Assembly: GCF_003003285.1 (NCBI RefSeq)
Contig: NZ_PVTP01000004.1
Span: 124,001 to 188,000 of the forward strand
Origin: Yoonia maritima
GTDB lineage: Bacteria; Pseudomonadota; Alphaproteobacteria; Rhodobacterales; Rhodobacteraceae
DNA: 64,000 nt
Direction: 5' to 3'
The translations under genes and the position numbers were made by a program. Position 1 is the first letter of the stretch. Each line of letters opens with the position of its first letter. Positions 1 to 8,230 of the stretch are shown piece by piece. The notes below the pieces were generated by a model. That model worked only from the letters and a program-made list of their open reading frames with translations. It was not told the origin of the DNA and ran no database searches.

Positions 1-462
1 AAAGCGATTGGTGCCGAATTGGAGGTCACTGACGTTTTTGCTGAGGTCCTGCCCGAAGGTAAGGGCGACGTGATCCGCCAGTTGCAGGAAAACGGCAGCA
101 AGGTTGCCTTTGTCGGTGACGGCATCAATGACGCGCCTGCGCTGGCGACCGCCGAGGTCGGTATCGCGATTGGTACGGGAACGGATGTGGCCGTCGAAAG
201 TGCGGATGTTGTTCTCATGTCTGGCGATCCGGCTGGGGTACTGAATGGAATCGTCATTAGCCGGGCGACCATGGCCAATATCAAAGAAAACCTCGTTTGG
301 GCGTTTGGTTATAACGTGCTGCTGGTTCCGGTCGCGGCTGGAGTGCTTTACCCCATTTGGGGTGTGCTTTTGTCGCCGGGGTTAGCGGCCGGGGCAATGG
401 CGCTGTCGAGCGTGCTGGTCGTAACAAACGCGCTCCGCTTGCGCTGGGTGAAAGGAGCATAA
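1..462 (+). CDS. copA: Copper-exporting P-type ATPase, C-terminal part (partial)
   Basis: The frame is open from the first base, so the gene begins outside the window; about 153 C-terminal residues are present. They contain the P-type ATPase hinge motif [10 protein letters not shown], the following region that closes the phosphorylation domain, and two hydrophobic segments near the end that fit the last two membrane helices of a P1B heavy-metal pump. Such pumps export Cu(I) across the inner membrane using ATP. The gene ends one base before a CueR-type regulator, which makes copper rather than zinc or cadmium the likely substrate. The CPx metal motif lies outside the window, so metal specificity rests on context. 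Confidence 0.92.
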   Translation, partial: KAIGAELEVTDVFAEVLPEGKGDVIRQLQENGSKVAFVGDGINDAPALATAEVGIAIGTGTDVAVESADVVLMSGDPAGVLNGIVISRATMANIKENLVWAFGYNVLLVPVAAGVLYPIWGVLLSPGLAAGAMALSSVLVVTNALRLRWVKGA

Positions 463-463
463 G

Positions 464-850
464 ATGAATATCTCTGAGGTCGAAACCCGTACCGGGCTGC
501 CTGCAAAGACCATCCGGTATTACGAAGAAATCGGCCTGGTGACACCAGCGCGTAGGCCAAATGGATACCGTGATTTTCAGGACAGTGACGCGCATAAATT
601 GGCGTTCTTAGGCAGGGCGCGGGCGCTTGGTTTTTCGATTGAGGATTGCCGTAACTTATTGGCATTATGGGAAGATCAGGCGCGGGCGAGCGGTGATGTT
701 CGTCGTATTGCGAAACAGCATTTGGTGGAGATTGAGGATAAGATCGCTGGGTTAATTGCGATGCGGGATACGTTGTCGGAATTGGTTAAGGATTGCGCGG
801 GCGATAACCGACCTGACTGCCCGATCTTGAAGGGATTAGAAGGGTCATAA
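464..850 (+). CDS. cueR: Cu(I)-responsive MerR-family regulator CueR
   Basis: A 128-residue MerR-family protein. The N-terminal winged helix-turn-helix carries the typical ETRTGLPAKTIRYYEEIGL start, followed by a dimerisation helix and a short metal-binding loop. Cys111 and Cys119 sit in the C-x7-C arrangement (CAGDNRPDC) that CueR proteins use to bind Cu(I) or Ag(I). It follows the copper ATPase gene with a one-base gap and is probably co-transcribed with it. Known family members twist the promoter of the copper exporter to activate it when Cu(I) is bound. The target promoter lies upstream of the window. Confidence 0.9.
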   Translation: MNISEVETRTGLPAKTIRYYEEIGLVTPARRPNGYRDFQDSDAHKLAFLGRARALGFSIEDCRNLLALWEDQARASGDVRRIAKQHLVEIEDKIAGLIAMRDTLSELVKDCAGDNRPDCPILKGLEGS

Positions 851-924
851 AAACGTCCTGATGTTGCCTTGTGGTTGTGGAAATTCTGCGTGATATCCAC
901 CCAGCACAAACATGAGAGCTAGGC

Positions 925-1545
925 ATGCGCATACTTCGGGGGCTACTGATTTGCACGTTGATCGCGTTGGTGGTCTGCGCTGTTTTGTTGCCCGAAGGCG
1001 GTGAAAAACCGCGTGTGATTGATGCCTTAGGTAAAGCGATTTTTGGGGCCTTTGGCCTGCTTGCGCTTGGCTATGCCCTAAAGCTTCGCCGTTGGCTAAA
1101 GCGCGGCAAGCGACCAGCTGAAAAACCGCGTGAACGGGCCGGAAAGCCAATAATTGTTGATGGTTCCAACGTCATGCACTGGGGCGGGGACCCGTCCATA
1201 TTGGTGCTGAAACGTGTGATGGATGCACTACATAACCGTGGTTATGAACCCATCGTCTATTTCGATGCGAACGTTGGTTATAAGCTGGCTGATCAGCATT
1301 TGGGCGCACGGGATATGGCGGTGCAATTGGGGCTGCCCAAAGGCGATGTGACGCTTGCGCCTAGTGGTACACCTGCCGATCCGATCTTGCTAAAACACGC
1401 GGCTGACGAAGGGCTGCGCGTTGTGACGAACGACCGCTTTTTAGACTGGAAACAAGAGTTCCCAAAAATTGGTGACAAAGGATTCTTGGTTAAGGGACGC
1501 TGGCAAGAAGGCAGTGTTATCCTGCTGGGATTGGGCCGGGGATAG
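925..1545 (+). CDS. Membrane-anchored NYN-domain (Zc3h12a-like) ribonuclease
   Basis: 206 residues. Residues about 5-25 and 35-50 are hydrophobic and suggest one or two membrane helices, followed by a basic linker (about 53-75). The rest is a NYN/PIN-like domain of the Zc3h12a ribonuclease type: it opens with IIVDGSNVMHW, has a second acidic position in VYFDANV, and ends with the VVTNDRFLDW block, together giving the acidic Mg-binding set expected of a PIN-fold nuclease. It would place an RNase at the inner face of the membrane. Its substrate is unknown. The stop codon is followed by a convergent gene. Confidence 0.72.
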   Translation: MRILRGLLICTLIALVVCAVLLPEGGEKPRVIDALGKAIFGAFGLLALGYALKLRRWLKRGKRPAEKPRERAGKPIIVDGSNVMHWGGDPSILVLKRVMDALHNRGYEPIVYFDANVGYKLADQHLGARDMAVQLGLPKGDVTLAPSGTPADPILLKHAADEGLRVVTNDRFLDWKQEFPKIGDKGFLVKGRWQEGSVILLGLGRG

Positions 1546-1565
1546 GGGCACCGCCTGTGCACATC

Positions 1566-1583
1566 GCGTACACACAGCGTATG
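1566..1583. repeat. 18-base motif shared with 49329-49346
   Basis: GCGTACACACAGCGTATG lies in the short gap between two convergent genes. A near-identical copy (16 of 18 bases) lies at 49329-49346, downstream of cmk. Both follow a stop codon and both are preceded by CATCGCGTA. Function unknown; possibly a dispersed intergenic repeat or transcript-end element. Confidence 0.4.
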
Positions 1584-1598
1584 TACGGCGGCCGCACG

Positions 1599-2066
1599 TT
1601 AGTTTTTGGCCAAATCGGCACTGGTTAGACGGAACGCTTTGCCAAAACCGCCGTTCAGGTGGAAGGCGGTTGGCGTTAGCCGGAACATGATGAAATCTGG
1701 GAAATCGTAGTAGAGCTTTGCCTTTGGGATTTGGGCAAGCCATGTGGGTTTATGCGCGGGTTTGTCGACCTGCGCGGCGGTGCATTGCACGGTTAGGCGC
1801 GGGTGCGTCAGCGGGTCACCTTTGTCGCCGGGTTCGCCGACGAGAACGGCGCATTGGGGTGCAGCCAATAGTGCGGTGGTGTGGGTCGATAGTCGCGAGA
1901 CCAAGGTTAGGAAACCATCCCCATCCCAGATCAAACCAACCCGCGTCACATAGGGTGCGCCATCGAGATCAACGACCGCCAAGGCCCCAAACCGCGTGGC
2001 GGTCAGGATGTCATTGGTGAGCGCAATGGATTCGGGTGTGGTGGGATTAATGGGGTCTTTGGTCAT
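1599..2066 (-). CDS. Pyridoxamine 5'-phosphate oxidase-like (HugZ/HutZ-type) flavin-binding fold protein
   Basis: 155 residues with the split-barrel layout of the pyridoxamine-phosphate-oxidase-like superfamily: an N-terminal helix, the first strand FGALAVVDLDGAPYVTRVG, the LVSRLSTHTTALLAAPQCAVLVGE block that normally contacts the FMN phosphate, and a C-terminal phenylalanine-rich region. Many members bind FMN, heme or F420. Because of the 'SxLSTHT.nl' segment and short length it resembles the heme-utilisation HugZ-like proteins. The substrate cannot be read from the sequence. It converges with the NYN gene and starts at the ATG at 2066. Confidence 0.65.
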   Translation of the reverse strand: MTKDPINPTTPESIALTNDILTATRFGALAVVDLDGAPYVTRVGLIWDGDGFLTLVSRLSTHTTALLAAPQCAVLVGEPGDKGDPLTHPRLTVQCTAAQVDKPAHKPTWLAQIPKAKLYYDFPDFIMFRLTPTAFHLNGGFGKAFRLTSADLAKN

Positions 2067-2110
2067 GATGGGGGTAGCATAGGTTTGGACGCGTGAAAGG
2101 GAAGGGGGCT

Positions 2111-2216
2111 ATCTGGTCCCGCGCCAGATATCAGCGACGCGTCCGGCACGAGGGCTGGTGCGGAACGCGCCCGCCCGTGGGGGCGGGTCGGACGCGTGCC
2201 CTTTGCAGGGCAAAGG
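2111..2216. repeat. Hairpin-rich intergenic element
   Basis: Several inverted repeats sit in about 105 bp: ATCTGG/CCAGAT (2111-2129), CCCGCCC/GGGCGGG (2170-2187), CCTTTG/CAAAGG (2200-2216), plus a longer-range pairing of ACGCGTCCG (2137-2145) with CGGACGCGT (2189-2197). It lies between the upstream end of the gene starting at 2066 and the 3' end of the orphan nuclease-like gene. A comparable array with a CTTTG/CAAAG hairpin followed by GGTCCA sequence lies at 50479-50622, next to another orphan gene. Confidence 0.5.
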
Positions 2217-2285
2217 ATTGGTCCATTTGGCCGTAACGAATTCAAATCGTTTAACGTTGCGCTCGTTACTCCGTGAATATGTTAG

Positions 2286-2822
2286 CTATTTTTTAGGCCG
2301 TGACATGAGGCTCTTTTCATCGAACTCATCAACAATTTCGACTTCTGCTGTCATGCCTAACAACGTTGCCTCAAATTCGATCCAATGAGCAACTAATGGT
2401 TCGATGAAATCCCCGAGGTGCTCTTTTCCTTTCGCATAAACCGGAGCGATATAGCACTCCGGGTGAGAGTTGTTGGCGACATAGCTAACTCCCGGAGTAA
2501 CCAGCAAGATCGCGTCTACAGCCGGAGTGCTACGATCTAAGGCAAGGCTAGCGAGGACTTGCAGCAGCTCAATTGGACCAAAGAGGAGCTCTTGAAGGTT
2601 GGATACGATTAAGATCTTAGAGAACCCAGAACCTAAAAAGCGATCTGTAGATCTTAGTTGAGTGTTAGCTGAGCGTACTACGTTTTTGAGCGAATTTTGA
2701 ACCTTGCGGTTAACAATTTTAGTGACATTTCGCGGTAATCTAGACCTTCCGCTAAGCCAATCGGATCTAAGCGATTTGGATAATTTACATTTGGAGATCG
2801 CGTCGTCGACAATGCGAAGCAC
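2286..2822 (-). CDS. Orphan nuclease-like protein, apparently lacking its N-terminal start
   Basis: From the first usable start (GTG at 2822) the product is 178 residues. The frame, however, stays open for at least 69 further codons upstream into the end of uvrB, with no ATG, GTG or TTG, and those codons read as ordinary protein (see 2823-3029). The C-terminal part has a hydrophobic strand (SKILIVSNLQELLFG) and no motif I can name. The DNA is A+T-richer than its surroundings (26 G+C in bases 2701-2760). I infer an acquired gene that was truncated or starts at a non-standard codon. Function unknown; the upstream ELK motif hints at a restriction-endonuclease fold. Confidence 0.5.
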   Translation of the reverse strand: MLRIVDDAISKCKLSKSLRSDWLSGRSRLPRNVTKIVNRKVQNSLKNVVRSANTQLRSTDRFLGSGFSKILIVSNLQELLFGPIELLQVLASLALDRSTPAVDAILLVTPGVSYVANNSHPECYIAPVYAKGKEHLGDFIEPLVAHWIEFEATLLGMTAEVEIVDEFDEKSLMSRPKK

Positions 2823-3029
2823 AGATTCACGGTCACCATGATTTTTTACGAGGGTCTTGAGTTCAATCAGAACCTTGGAGTCTTGAACTATATAGTCAGC
2901 GTTCTTTTGTCCGTTTTGCAGTATCTTCGGGAATGCCTTTTCAACTCTGTCACCACCCAGAACCTTGGAAACGAAGTCATCAAAGTGCTTTTCAAACGCA
3001 TCTGCAGAATTAGTAAGGTTACGGTCTAT
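2823..3029 (-). other. In-frame N-terminal extension of the orphan nuclease-like frame
   Basis: Translating the minus strand in frame with the gene at 2286-2822 gives an uninterrupted run containing NADYIVQDSKVLIELKTL. The Asp encoded at 2895-2897 followed by E-L-K (Glu 2862-2864, Lys 2856-2858) matches the D...ExK pattern of PD-(D/E)xK nucleases. No standard start codon exists. The only candidate with a good ribosome site is ATA at 3027-3029, placed behind a purine-rich stretch (GGGGGGAAACGAA) at the uvrB stop. Either translation starts unusually by coupling to uvrB, or the 5' end of the gene has been lost. Confidence 0.45.
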
Positions 3030-5236
3030 TTTCGTTTCCCCCCATACCCGGCCTTGCCTCCGCGTTGCCCCGGTCGTCCTCCGGTGCTGCGCCCGGTTGC
3101 TTTTTTCGCGTCGTCGACGGCTTTGTTGACGGCTTGTTGTCGTGCCAGTGGGTCGTCGCTGACCACGAGGTCGACGGTTTCGAGCCGTTTGACTTCGTCG
3201 CGTAGGCGGGCGGCTTCTTCGAATTCGAGGTTCTCGGCGGCTTTGCGCATGTCGGCGCGTAGCCCGTCGAGGACGGCCTCTAGGTTGGCACCGTGCAGTG
3301 GTTTGTCGACTGTGGCGGTGACCCGGTTCATGTCGACGTCGCCTTTGTAGAGACCCGCGAGGATGTCTTCGACGTTCTTTTTCACGGTGGTCGGCGTGAT
3401 CCCGTGTTCGACGTTATAGGCCATTTGTTTGGCGCGGCGGCGTTCGGTTTCCTTCATCGCGCGGTCCATGGAGCCGGTGATTTTGTCGGCGTACATGATC
3501 ACGCGCCCTTCGGCGTTACGCGCGGCGCGGCCGATGGTTTGGACGAGCGAGGTTTCAGAGCGCAGGAAGCCTTCTTTGTCGGCGTCAAGGATCGCGACCA
3601 GCCCGCATTCGGGGATATCGAGCCCCTCTCGCAACAGGTTGATCCCGATGAGCACGTCGAACGCGCCAAGCCGGAGGTCGCGCAGGATTTCGATCCGCTC
3701 AATCGTGTCGATGTCAGAGTGCATGTAGCGCACCTTGATCCCCTGTTCATGCATGTATTCGGTCAGGTCTTCGGCCATGCGTTTGGTCAGGGTCGTGACC
3801 AGCGTACGGTAACCATCGGCCGAGACTTTGCGGACTTCGTCCAGTAGGTCATCCACCTGCATTTCAACGGGCCGGATTTCGATTTCAGGGTCGATCAGCC
3901 CGGTGGGTCGAATGATTTGTTCGGTGAACACGCCGCCGGTTTGTTCCAGTTCCCACGCGGCTGGGGTGGCCGATACGAACACAGATTGCGGGCGCATGGC
4001 GTCCCATTCTTCGAATTTTAGCGGGCGGTTATCCATGCAAGACGGCAGCCGGAAGCCGTGTTCGGCCAGCACGGATTTGCGTCTAAAGTCACCTTTGTAC
4101 ATGCCGCCGATTTGCGGGACAGACACGTGGGATTCATCGGCAAAGACGATGGCGTTATCGGGGATGAATTCAAACAGCGTGGGCGGTGGTTCGCCGGGTG
4201 CGCGCCCTGTTAGATAACGTGAATAGTTTTCGATGCCGTTGCAGACGCCTGTCGCCTCGAGCATCTCAAGGTCGAAATTGGTGCGCTGTTCAAGGCGCTG
4301 TGCCTCGAGCAGTTTGCCGTTGGCGACCATCTTATCAAGCTGCGTGCGTAGTTCTTTTTTGATACCGATGATGGCTTGGTTCATTGTCGGTTTGGGCGTG
4401 ACGTAGTGGCTGTTCGCGTAGACGCGGACCTGATCGAATGTGCCAGTTTTGGATCCGGTGAGCGGGTCGAATTCGGTGATGCTTTCCAGTTCTTCGCCAA
4501 AGAACGACAGCTTCCACGCGCGGTCATCAAGGTGGGCTGGCCAGATTTCGAGGCTATCGCCCCGCACCCGGAAGGTGCCGCGCTGGAAGGCGGCGTCGTT
4601 GCGCCGGTATTGCTGGGCAATCAGATCAGCGATGATCTGGCGTTGGTCGTACATCTTGCCGACGTGGATGTCTTGGGTCATCGCACCGTAAGTTTCGACC
4701 GAGCCGATACCGTAGATGCAGGACACAGAGGCCACGATAATCACGTCGTCCCGTTCAAGCAGCGCACGGGTAGCGGCGTGCCGCATCCGGTCGATCTGCT
4801 CGTTGATCTGGGATTCTTTCTCGATATAGGTGTCCGACCGGGCGACGTAAGCTTCGGGTTGGTAGTAGTCGTAATAGGACACGAAGTATTCGACAGCGTT
4901 TTCAGGGAAGAACCCTTTGAATTCGCCATATAGCTGGGCGGCCAAGGTTTTGTTCGGCGCAAGGATAATCGCAGGGCGCTGCGTTTCCTCGATCATTTTG
5001 GCCATGGTAAAAGTCTTACCAGTACCCGTCGCACCAAGCAGCACTTGGTCGCGTTCACCGGCCAATATCCCCTCTGACAGTTCTTTGATCGCGGTGGGTT
5101 GGTCGCCTGCCGGTTCGAATTCCGTATGCAGGACGAATTTCTTCCCACCCTCCAATTTCTCGCGGGTTTTTACATCCGGGGCAGGGTTGGTCAAAAAGGC
5201 TTCTGGTTCTGACTTATCGGTCTGGGCGTAGGGCAT
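3026..5236 (-). CDS. uvrB: Excinuclease ABC subunit UvrB
   Basis: 736 residues. UvrB is the DNA-damage-verifying helicase-like subunit of nucleotide excision repair; it is loaded by UvrA and hands the lesion to UvrC. Visible features are Walker A GATGTGKT (residues 68-75), the beta-hairpin region [12 protein letters not shown], the helicase motif [19 protein letters not shown] (motif VI), and a C-terminal UVR motif ([14 protein letters not shown]) that contacts UvrC. The tail ends in a Gly/Lys/Arg-rich stretch. The start at 5236 gives [14 protein letters not shown], a slightly long but normal N-terminus for the group. The gene stands alone, divergent from the complex I subunit gene. Confidence 0.97.
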   Translation of the reverse strand: MPYAQTDKSEPEAFLTNPAPDVKTREKLEGGKKFVLHTEFEPAGDQPTAIKELSEGILAGERDQVLLGATGTGKTFTMAKMIEETQRPAIILAPNKTLAAQLYGEFKGFFPENAVEYFVSYYDYYQPEAYVARSDTYIEKESQINEQIDRMRHAATRALLERDDVIIVASVSCIYGIGSVETYGAMTQDIHVGKMYDQRQIIADLIAQQYRRNDAAFQRGTFRVRGDSLEIWPAHLDDRAWKLSFFGEELESITEFDPLTGSKTGTFDQVRVYANSHYVTPKPTMNQAIIGIKKELRTQLDKMVANGKLLEAQRLEQRTNFDLEMLEATGVCNGIENYSRYLTGRAPGEPPPTLFEFIPDNAIVFADESHVSVPQIGGMYKGDFRRKSVLAEHGFRLPSCMDNRPLKFEEWDAMRPQSVFVSATPAAWELEQTGGVFTEQIIRPTGLIDPEIEIRPVEMQVDDLLDEVRKVSADGYRTLVTTLTKRMAEDLTEYMHEQGIKVRYMHSDIDTIERIEILRDLRLGAFDVLIGINLLREGLDIPECGLVAILDADKEGFLRSETSLVQTIGRAARNAEGRVIMYADKITGSMDRAMKETERRRAKQMAYNVEHGITPTTVKKNVEDILAGLYKGDVDMNRVTATVDKPLHGANLEAVLDGLRADMRKAAENLEFEEAARLRDEVKRLETVDLVVSDDPLARQQAVNKAVDDAKKATGRSTGGRPGQRGGKAGYGGKRK

Positions 5237-5369
5237 GCGACGTTCCTTGGGTTAACCTATATGTGATCCCTTTTTGTTCCGCTGCAACCCTTCTTGCTGA
5301 CATTACGTGTCAGTATGCTTGCGCTGAGCGCCTGTTTTGTCGATAACACGCCTAATTATGGAGTTCATG

Positions 5370-5681
5370 ATGCGCGCACGAATCTACAAACCCGCAAAAA
5401 CAGCAATGTCGTCAGGCACAGCCAAAACAAACCACTGGGTTTTGGAATATGTCGCAGAAACAGCCCGTGAGGTTGATCCGTTGATGGGCTGGACGTCATC
5501 CGTTGATACACAGGCCCAAGTAAAGCTGACGTTCGATACTAAAGAATCCGCTGTCGACTACGCGAACGAGCATGGCATCGAATTCGTTGTTCAAGAGCCA
5601 AAACCGCGTAAGCTGAACATCCGTGCGGGCGGTTACGGCGAAAACTTTGCGACGAACCGTCGTGGTGTGTGGACGCATTAA
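5370..5681 (+). CDS. NADH dehydrogenase (complex I) accessory subunit, NDUFS4-like
   Basis: 103 residues from the ATG at 5370. The start was chosen because GGAG lies six bases upstream and because the family begins with [10 protein letters not shown]-x-A-M-S-S-G. The protein matches the 'ETC complex I subunit conserved region' family (bacterial counterpart of mitochondrial NDUFS4/AQDQ), found in alphaproteobacteria with a mitochondrial-type complex I. The characteristic central [21 protein letters not shown] and the C-terminal [12 protein letters not shown] are present. It would sit on the peripheral arm of NADH:quinone oxidoreductase. The nuo operon itself is not in the window. A strong terminator follows. 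Confidence 0.9.
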   Translation: MRARIYKPAKTAMSSGTAKTNHWVLEYVAETAREVDPLMGWTSSVDTQAQVKLTFDTKESAVDYANEHGIEFVVQEPKPRKLNIRAGGYGENFATNRRGVWTH

Positions 5682-5700
5682 TTCTTTTGTGAATCGGAGT

Positions 5701-5724
5701 AAAAATCCCGCGAAGCGGGTTTTT
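5701..5724 (+). terminator. Rho-independent terminator after the complex I subunit gene
   Basis: AAAAATCCCGC-GAA-GCGGGTTTTT: a compact GC stem with a GAA loop flanked by A and T tracts, 19 bases after the stop codon. Confidence 0.85.
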
Positions 5725-5964
5725 GGTTGACATGCTAAGCGCGGTTCACGCGCGAGCACTATTGGACCTACGGCCTTTTAGTTGAGCGCTCCTTTCAGCG
5801 TGGAACGCAGTCGAGCGTTGAGCTCTACACCTTGCCCCACAGAGTTCGGTGTGTGGATTTACAAATAGTTCATATATGCGTTGCAAAACTGACAATTATT
5901 CCGCTTAGCCCGACCCCTGCTGACAAGGGGCCATATGCGCCCTTTGAAATTAGGGAAGCATATT
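5725..5964 (+). other. Upstream region of the ugp operon
   Basis: 240 bases without a convincing gene. Ribosome-binding sequence TTAGGGA lies about ten bases before the ATG at 5965. Two CTGACA words occur (around 5889 and 5920), but not at the 11-base spacing of a Pho box, so phosphate control cannot be claimed from sequence. Confidence 0.4.
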
Positions 5965-7266
5965 ATGAAAACGACATCCGTTATTTTTGCAGGTGCGATG
6001 ATCGCCGCTTTGGCTGGTCCTGTTTCTGCGCAGACTGAAATCGAATGGTGGCACGCTATGGGCGGGAGCCTTGGTGAAACTGTTAACAAGATCGCGACTG
6101 ACTTTAACGCCAGCCAGAGCGATTACGTGATCACGCCCGTTTTTAAGGGTAGCTACGAAGAAACGCTGACAGCTGGTATTGCGGCGTTCCGTGCGGGCGA
6201 ACAGCCCAACGTTCTTCAGGTGTTTGACGCGGGCGCTGCGACAGTGATCGGCGCGAAAGGTGCAACTGTTCCGGTGCAGGATTTGCTGACAGAGAACGGT
6301 GTTTCTTTTGATATCGAAGATTACATCTCTGGTGTGCGTTATTTCTATGCGGATAGCGATGGCAAGATGATCGGCATGCCGTTCAACTCATCTTCTCCGA
6401 TTATGTATTACAATGTTGAGGCATTGGAAGCGGCTGGCGTCACGCCGCCTGTGACTTGGGAAGAATTCCAGGACGTGACTGCACCTGCGCTGGTTGAGGC
6501 CGGATACATTCCGTTGTCACAGTCACACATGCCTTGGGTTTTCACCGAGAACTTCTTTTCGCGTCATAACCTGCAGTTTGCCACTGGCAACAACGGGTAC
6601 GACTCGGCTGATGTTGTGATCAACATGGATGCCCCGGAAATTCGCGACCACTTTGAAGCGTTCAAAAGCTGGATCGACAATGGCTATGCCGGTTTTTACG
6701 GCGCGGGTTGGGATGACAATGCGACACCGTTTGAGCAGGGCAAGGTTGCGATCTGGCTTGGTTCGTCGGGGTCATTTGGCGGTTTGCAGCAAACTGCAGA
6801 GTTCGACTTCTCCGCGACTTATCTGCCGTATTGGGAAGCCATCACAACAGAACCAAAGCAGACCTTTATCGGTGGTGCGGCCCTGTTCGCGATGTCTGGT
6901 CAGCCTGAAGACGAAAACAAAGCAACGGCTGAGTTCTTTCGTTATCTGACGTCGCCTGAGGTGCAGTATATGTGGCATCAGGAAACGGGCTATGTGCCGA
7001 TTACTGAAGCTGCATATGAAGTCGCTAAGGCGGATGGTCACTATGACCGTTTCCCGGCAGCCGAAGTTGGCATTCAACAGCTTTCATTGCCAGCAGGTGA
7101 GTGGACACGCGGGTATCGCATGGGGTTCTATGTGCAGATCCGTGACGTGATGAACCGTGAATACACGCGTTACCTGACAGGCGAGACATTGCTGGATGAT
7201 GCGTTCACTGCGATCAAAACCGAAGCTGACGAACTGCTGTCACGCTTTGCGCAGACCCAAGGGTAA
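5965..7266 (+). CDS. ugpB: sn-Glycerol-3-phosphate-type ABC transporter, periplasmic binding protein
   Basis: 433 residues from ATG 5965, which gives a clean Sec signal peptide (MKTTSVIFAGAMIAALAGPVSA, cleaved before QTEIEWWHAMGG). The in-frame ATG at 5935 would bury this signal. The mature protein is a family 1 solute-binding protein; the EWWHAMGGSLGETVNKI opening and the later QGKVAIWLGSSGSFGG block are typical of UgpB. UgpB delivers glycerol-3-phosphate and glycerophosphodiesters to the UgpAE permease. It is the first of five genes in one direction (ugpB-A-E-C-EEP). A hairpin between ugpB and ugpA may stabilise the upstream message, as is common for binding-protein genes. Confidence 0.9.
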   Translation: MKTTSVIFAGAMIAALAGPVSAQTEIEWWHAMGGSLGETVNKIATDFNASQSDYVITPVFKGSYEETLTAGIAAFRAGEQPNVLQVFDAGAATVIGAKGATVPVQDLLTENGVSFDIEDYISGVRYFYADSDGKMIGMPFNSSSPIMYYNVEALEAAGVTPPVTWEEFQDVTAPALVEAGYIPLSQSHMPWVFTENFFSRHNLQFATGNNGYDSADVVINMDAPEIRDHFEAFKSWIDNGYAGFYGAGWDDNATPFEQGKVAIWLGSSGSFGGLQQTAEFDFSATYLPYWEAITTEPKQTFIGGAALFAMSGQPEDENKATAEFFRYLTSPEVQYMWHQETGYVPITEAAYEVAKADGHYDRFPAAEVGIQQLSLPAGEWTRGYRMGFYVQIRDVMNREYTRYLTGETLLDDAFTAIKTEADELLSRFAQTQG

Positions 7267-7285
7267 CCTTCCCTTATCCACACTG

Positions 7286-7307
7286 GCGGTCGCAGAGATG
7301 CGGCCGC
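7286..7307 (+). other. Intercistronic hairpin between ugpB and ugpA
   Basis: GCGGTCGC-AGAGAT-GCGGCCGC, an eight-base stem with one G-T pair, 19 bases after the ugpB stop and followed by only a short T run. The likely role is 3'-end protection or partial termination, giving more binding protein than permease. Confidence 0.6.
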
Positions 7308-7338
7308 TCTTTGCATTTATGAATATCAGGAACACGAC

Positions 7339-8220
7339 ATGAAGCGCGCGGCGTTCTCGCAGCCATTGATGCCTGTGGCACTATTGATGCCCCAGTTGAT
7401 TATCATCGCTGTGTTTTTCTATTGGCCCGCATGGGAGGCGATCTATTCGTCGTTTTTCTTGCAGGATCCTTTTGGGTTTGGGTCCAACTACGTGGGGGCT
7501 GACAACTATACCCGGCTTGCCAAATCATCCGAGTACGGCAAGGTCGCGGGGTTCACGCTGTTCTTTACTGTCGTCGTGACATTCCTATCGCTGGGCATTG
7601 CGTTGTTGCTGGCTGTGAAGGCCGACAAGGTTATCCGTGGCGCGAAGACATACCGCACATTGCTGATGTGGGTTTATGCTGTTGCTCCGCCGGTGGCCGG
7701 GTTTTTGGGTGGTTTGCTGTTTGATCAAAACATCGGACCAATCACTGACCTGTTCGCGTTCTTTGGCTACAATCTGCAAATCGGTTTGAACTACAACGAT
7801 ACCGCGTTTGCGATGATTGTTGTGTCGGTTTGGAAGCAGATACCGGTCAACTTTATCTTCCTGTTGTCTGGTTTGCAGTCCATCCCTGTCGCCGTGCGCG
7901 AGGCCGCGCTGATTGACAACAAATCGGGTACCCGCAGGTTTTGGGATATTACCTTTCCTTTGTTGGCGCCGACCGCGTTCTTTTTGCTGATCATTAACAT
8001 TACCTATGCGCTGTTCGATACCTTTGGGGTCATCGACATCATGGTCAAAGGTAACCCTGCATCGAACCCAATTACGCTTGTTTACAAGGTCTATACCGAT
8101 GGGTTCCGGGGCAATGATTTGGGTGGGTCGTCTGCGCAATCGGTTGTCTTGATGGTCCTTGTTCTGCTGCTGACCGTTATGCAGTTCCGCATGCTTGAAC
8201 GCCGCATCCATTATACCTGA
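7339..8220 (+). CDS. ugpA: ABC transporter permease UgpA
   Basis: 293 residues with six predicted membrane helices, starting with the hydrophobic segment PVALLMPQLIIIAVFFYWPA. The permease 'EAA' loop that docks on the ATPase is present (REAALIDNKSGTRRFWDITF). It pairs with UgpE to form the membrane channel for glycerol-3-phosphate and related diesters. The start ATG at 7339 follows AGGAACACGAC. It is separated from ugpE by ten bases. Confidence 0.9.
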   Translation: MKRAAFSQPLMPVALLMPQLIIIAVFFYWPAWEAIYSSFFLQDPFGFGSNYVGADNYTRLAKSSEYGKVAGFTLFFTVVVTFLSLGIALLLAVKADKVIRGAKTYRTLLMWVYAVAPPVAGFLGGLLFDQNIGPITDLFAFFGYNLQIGLNYNDTAFAMIVVSVWKQIPVNFIFLLSGLQSIPVAVREAALIDNKSGTRRFWDITFPLLAPTAFFLLIINITYALFDTFGVIDIMVKGNPASNPITLVYKVYTDGFRGNDLGGSSAQSVVLMVLVLLLTVMQFRMLERRIHYT

Positions 8221-8230
8221 GAGCAGACAT

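Noticed and set aside
2838-3350. Plus-strand frame of 170 codons over the end of uvrB
   Set aside because: It spans two unrelated compositions (orphan gene and uvrB antisense), has no ribosome site, and its C-terminal part is the serine/arginine-rich shadow of uvrB codons.
5860-5950. Possible Pho box upstream of ugpB
   Set aside because: CTGACA words are present but spaced about 31 bases apart instead of 11, so the match is not better than chance.
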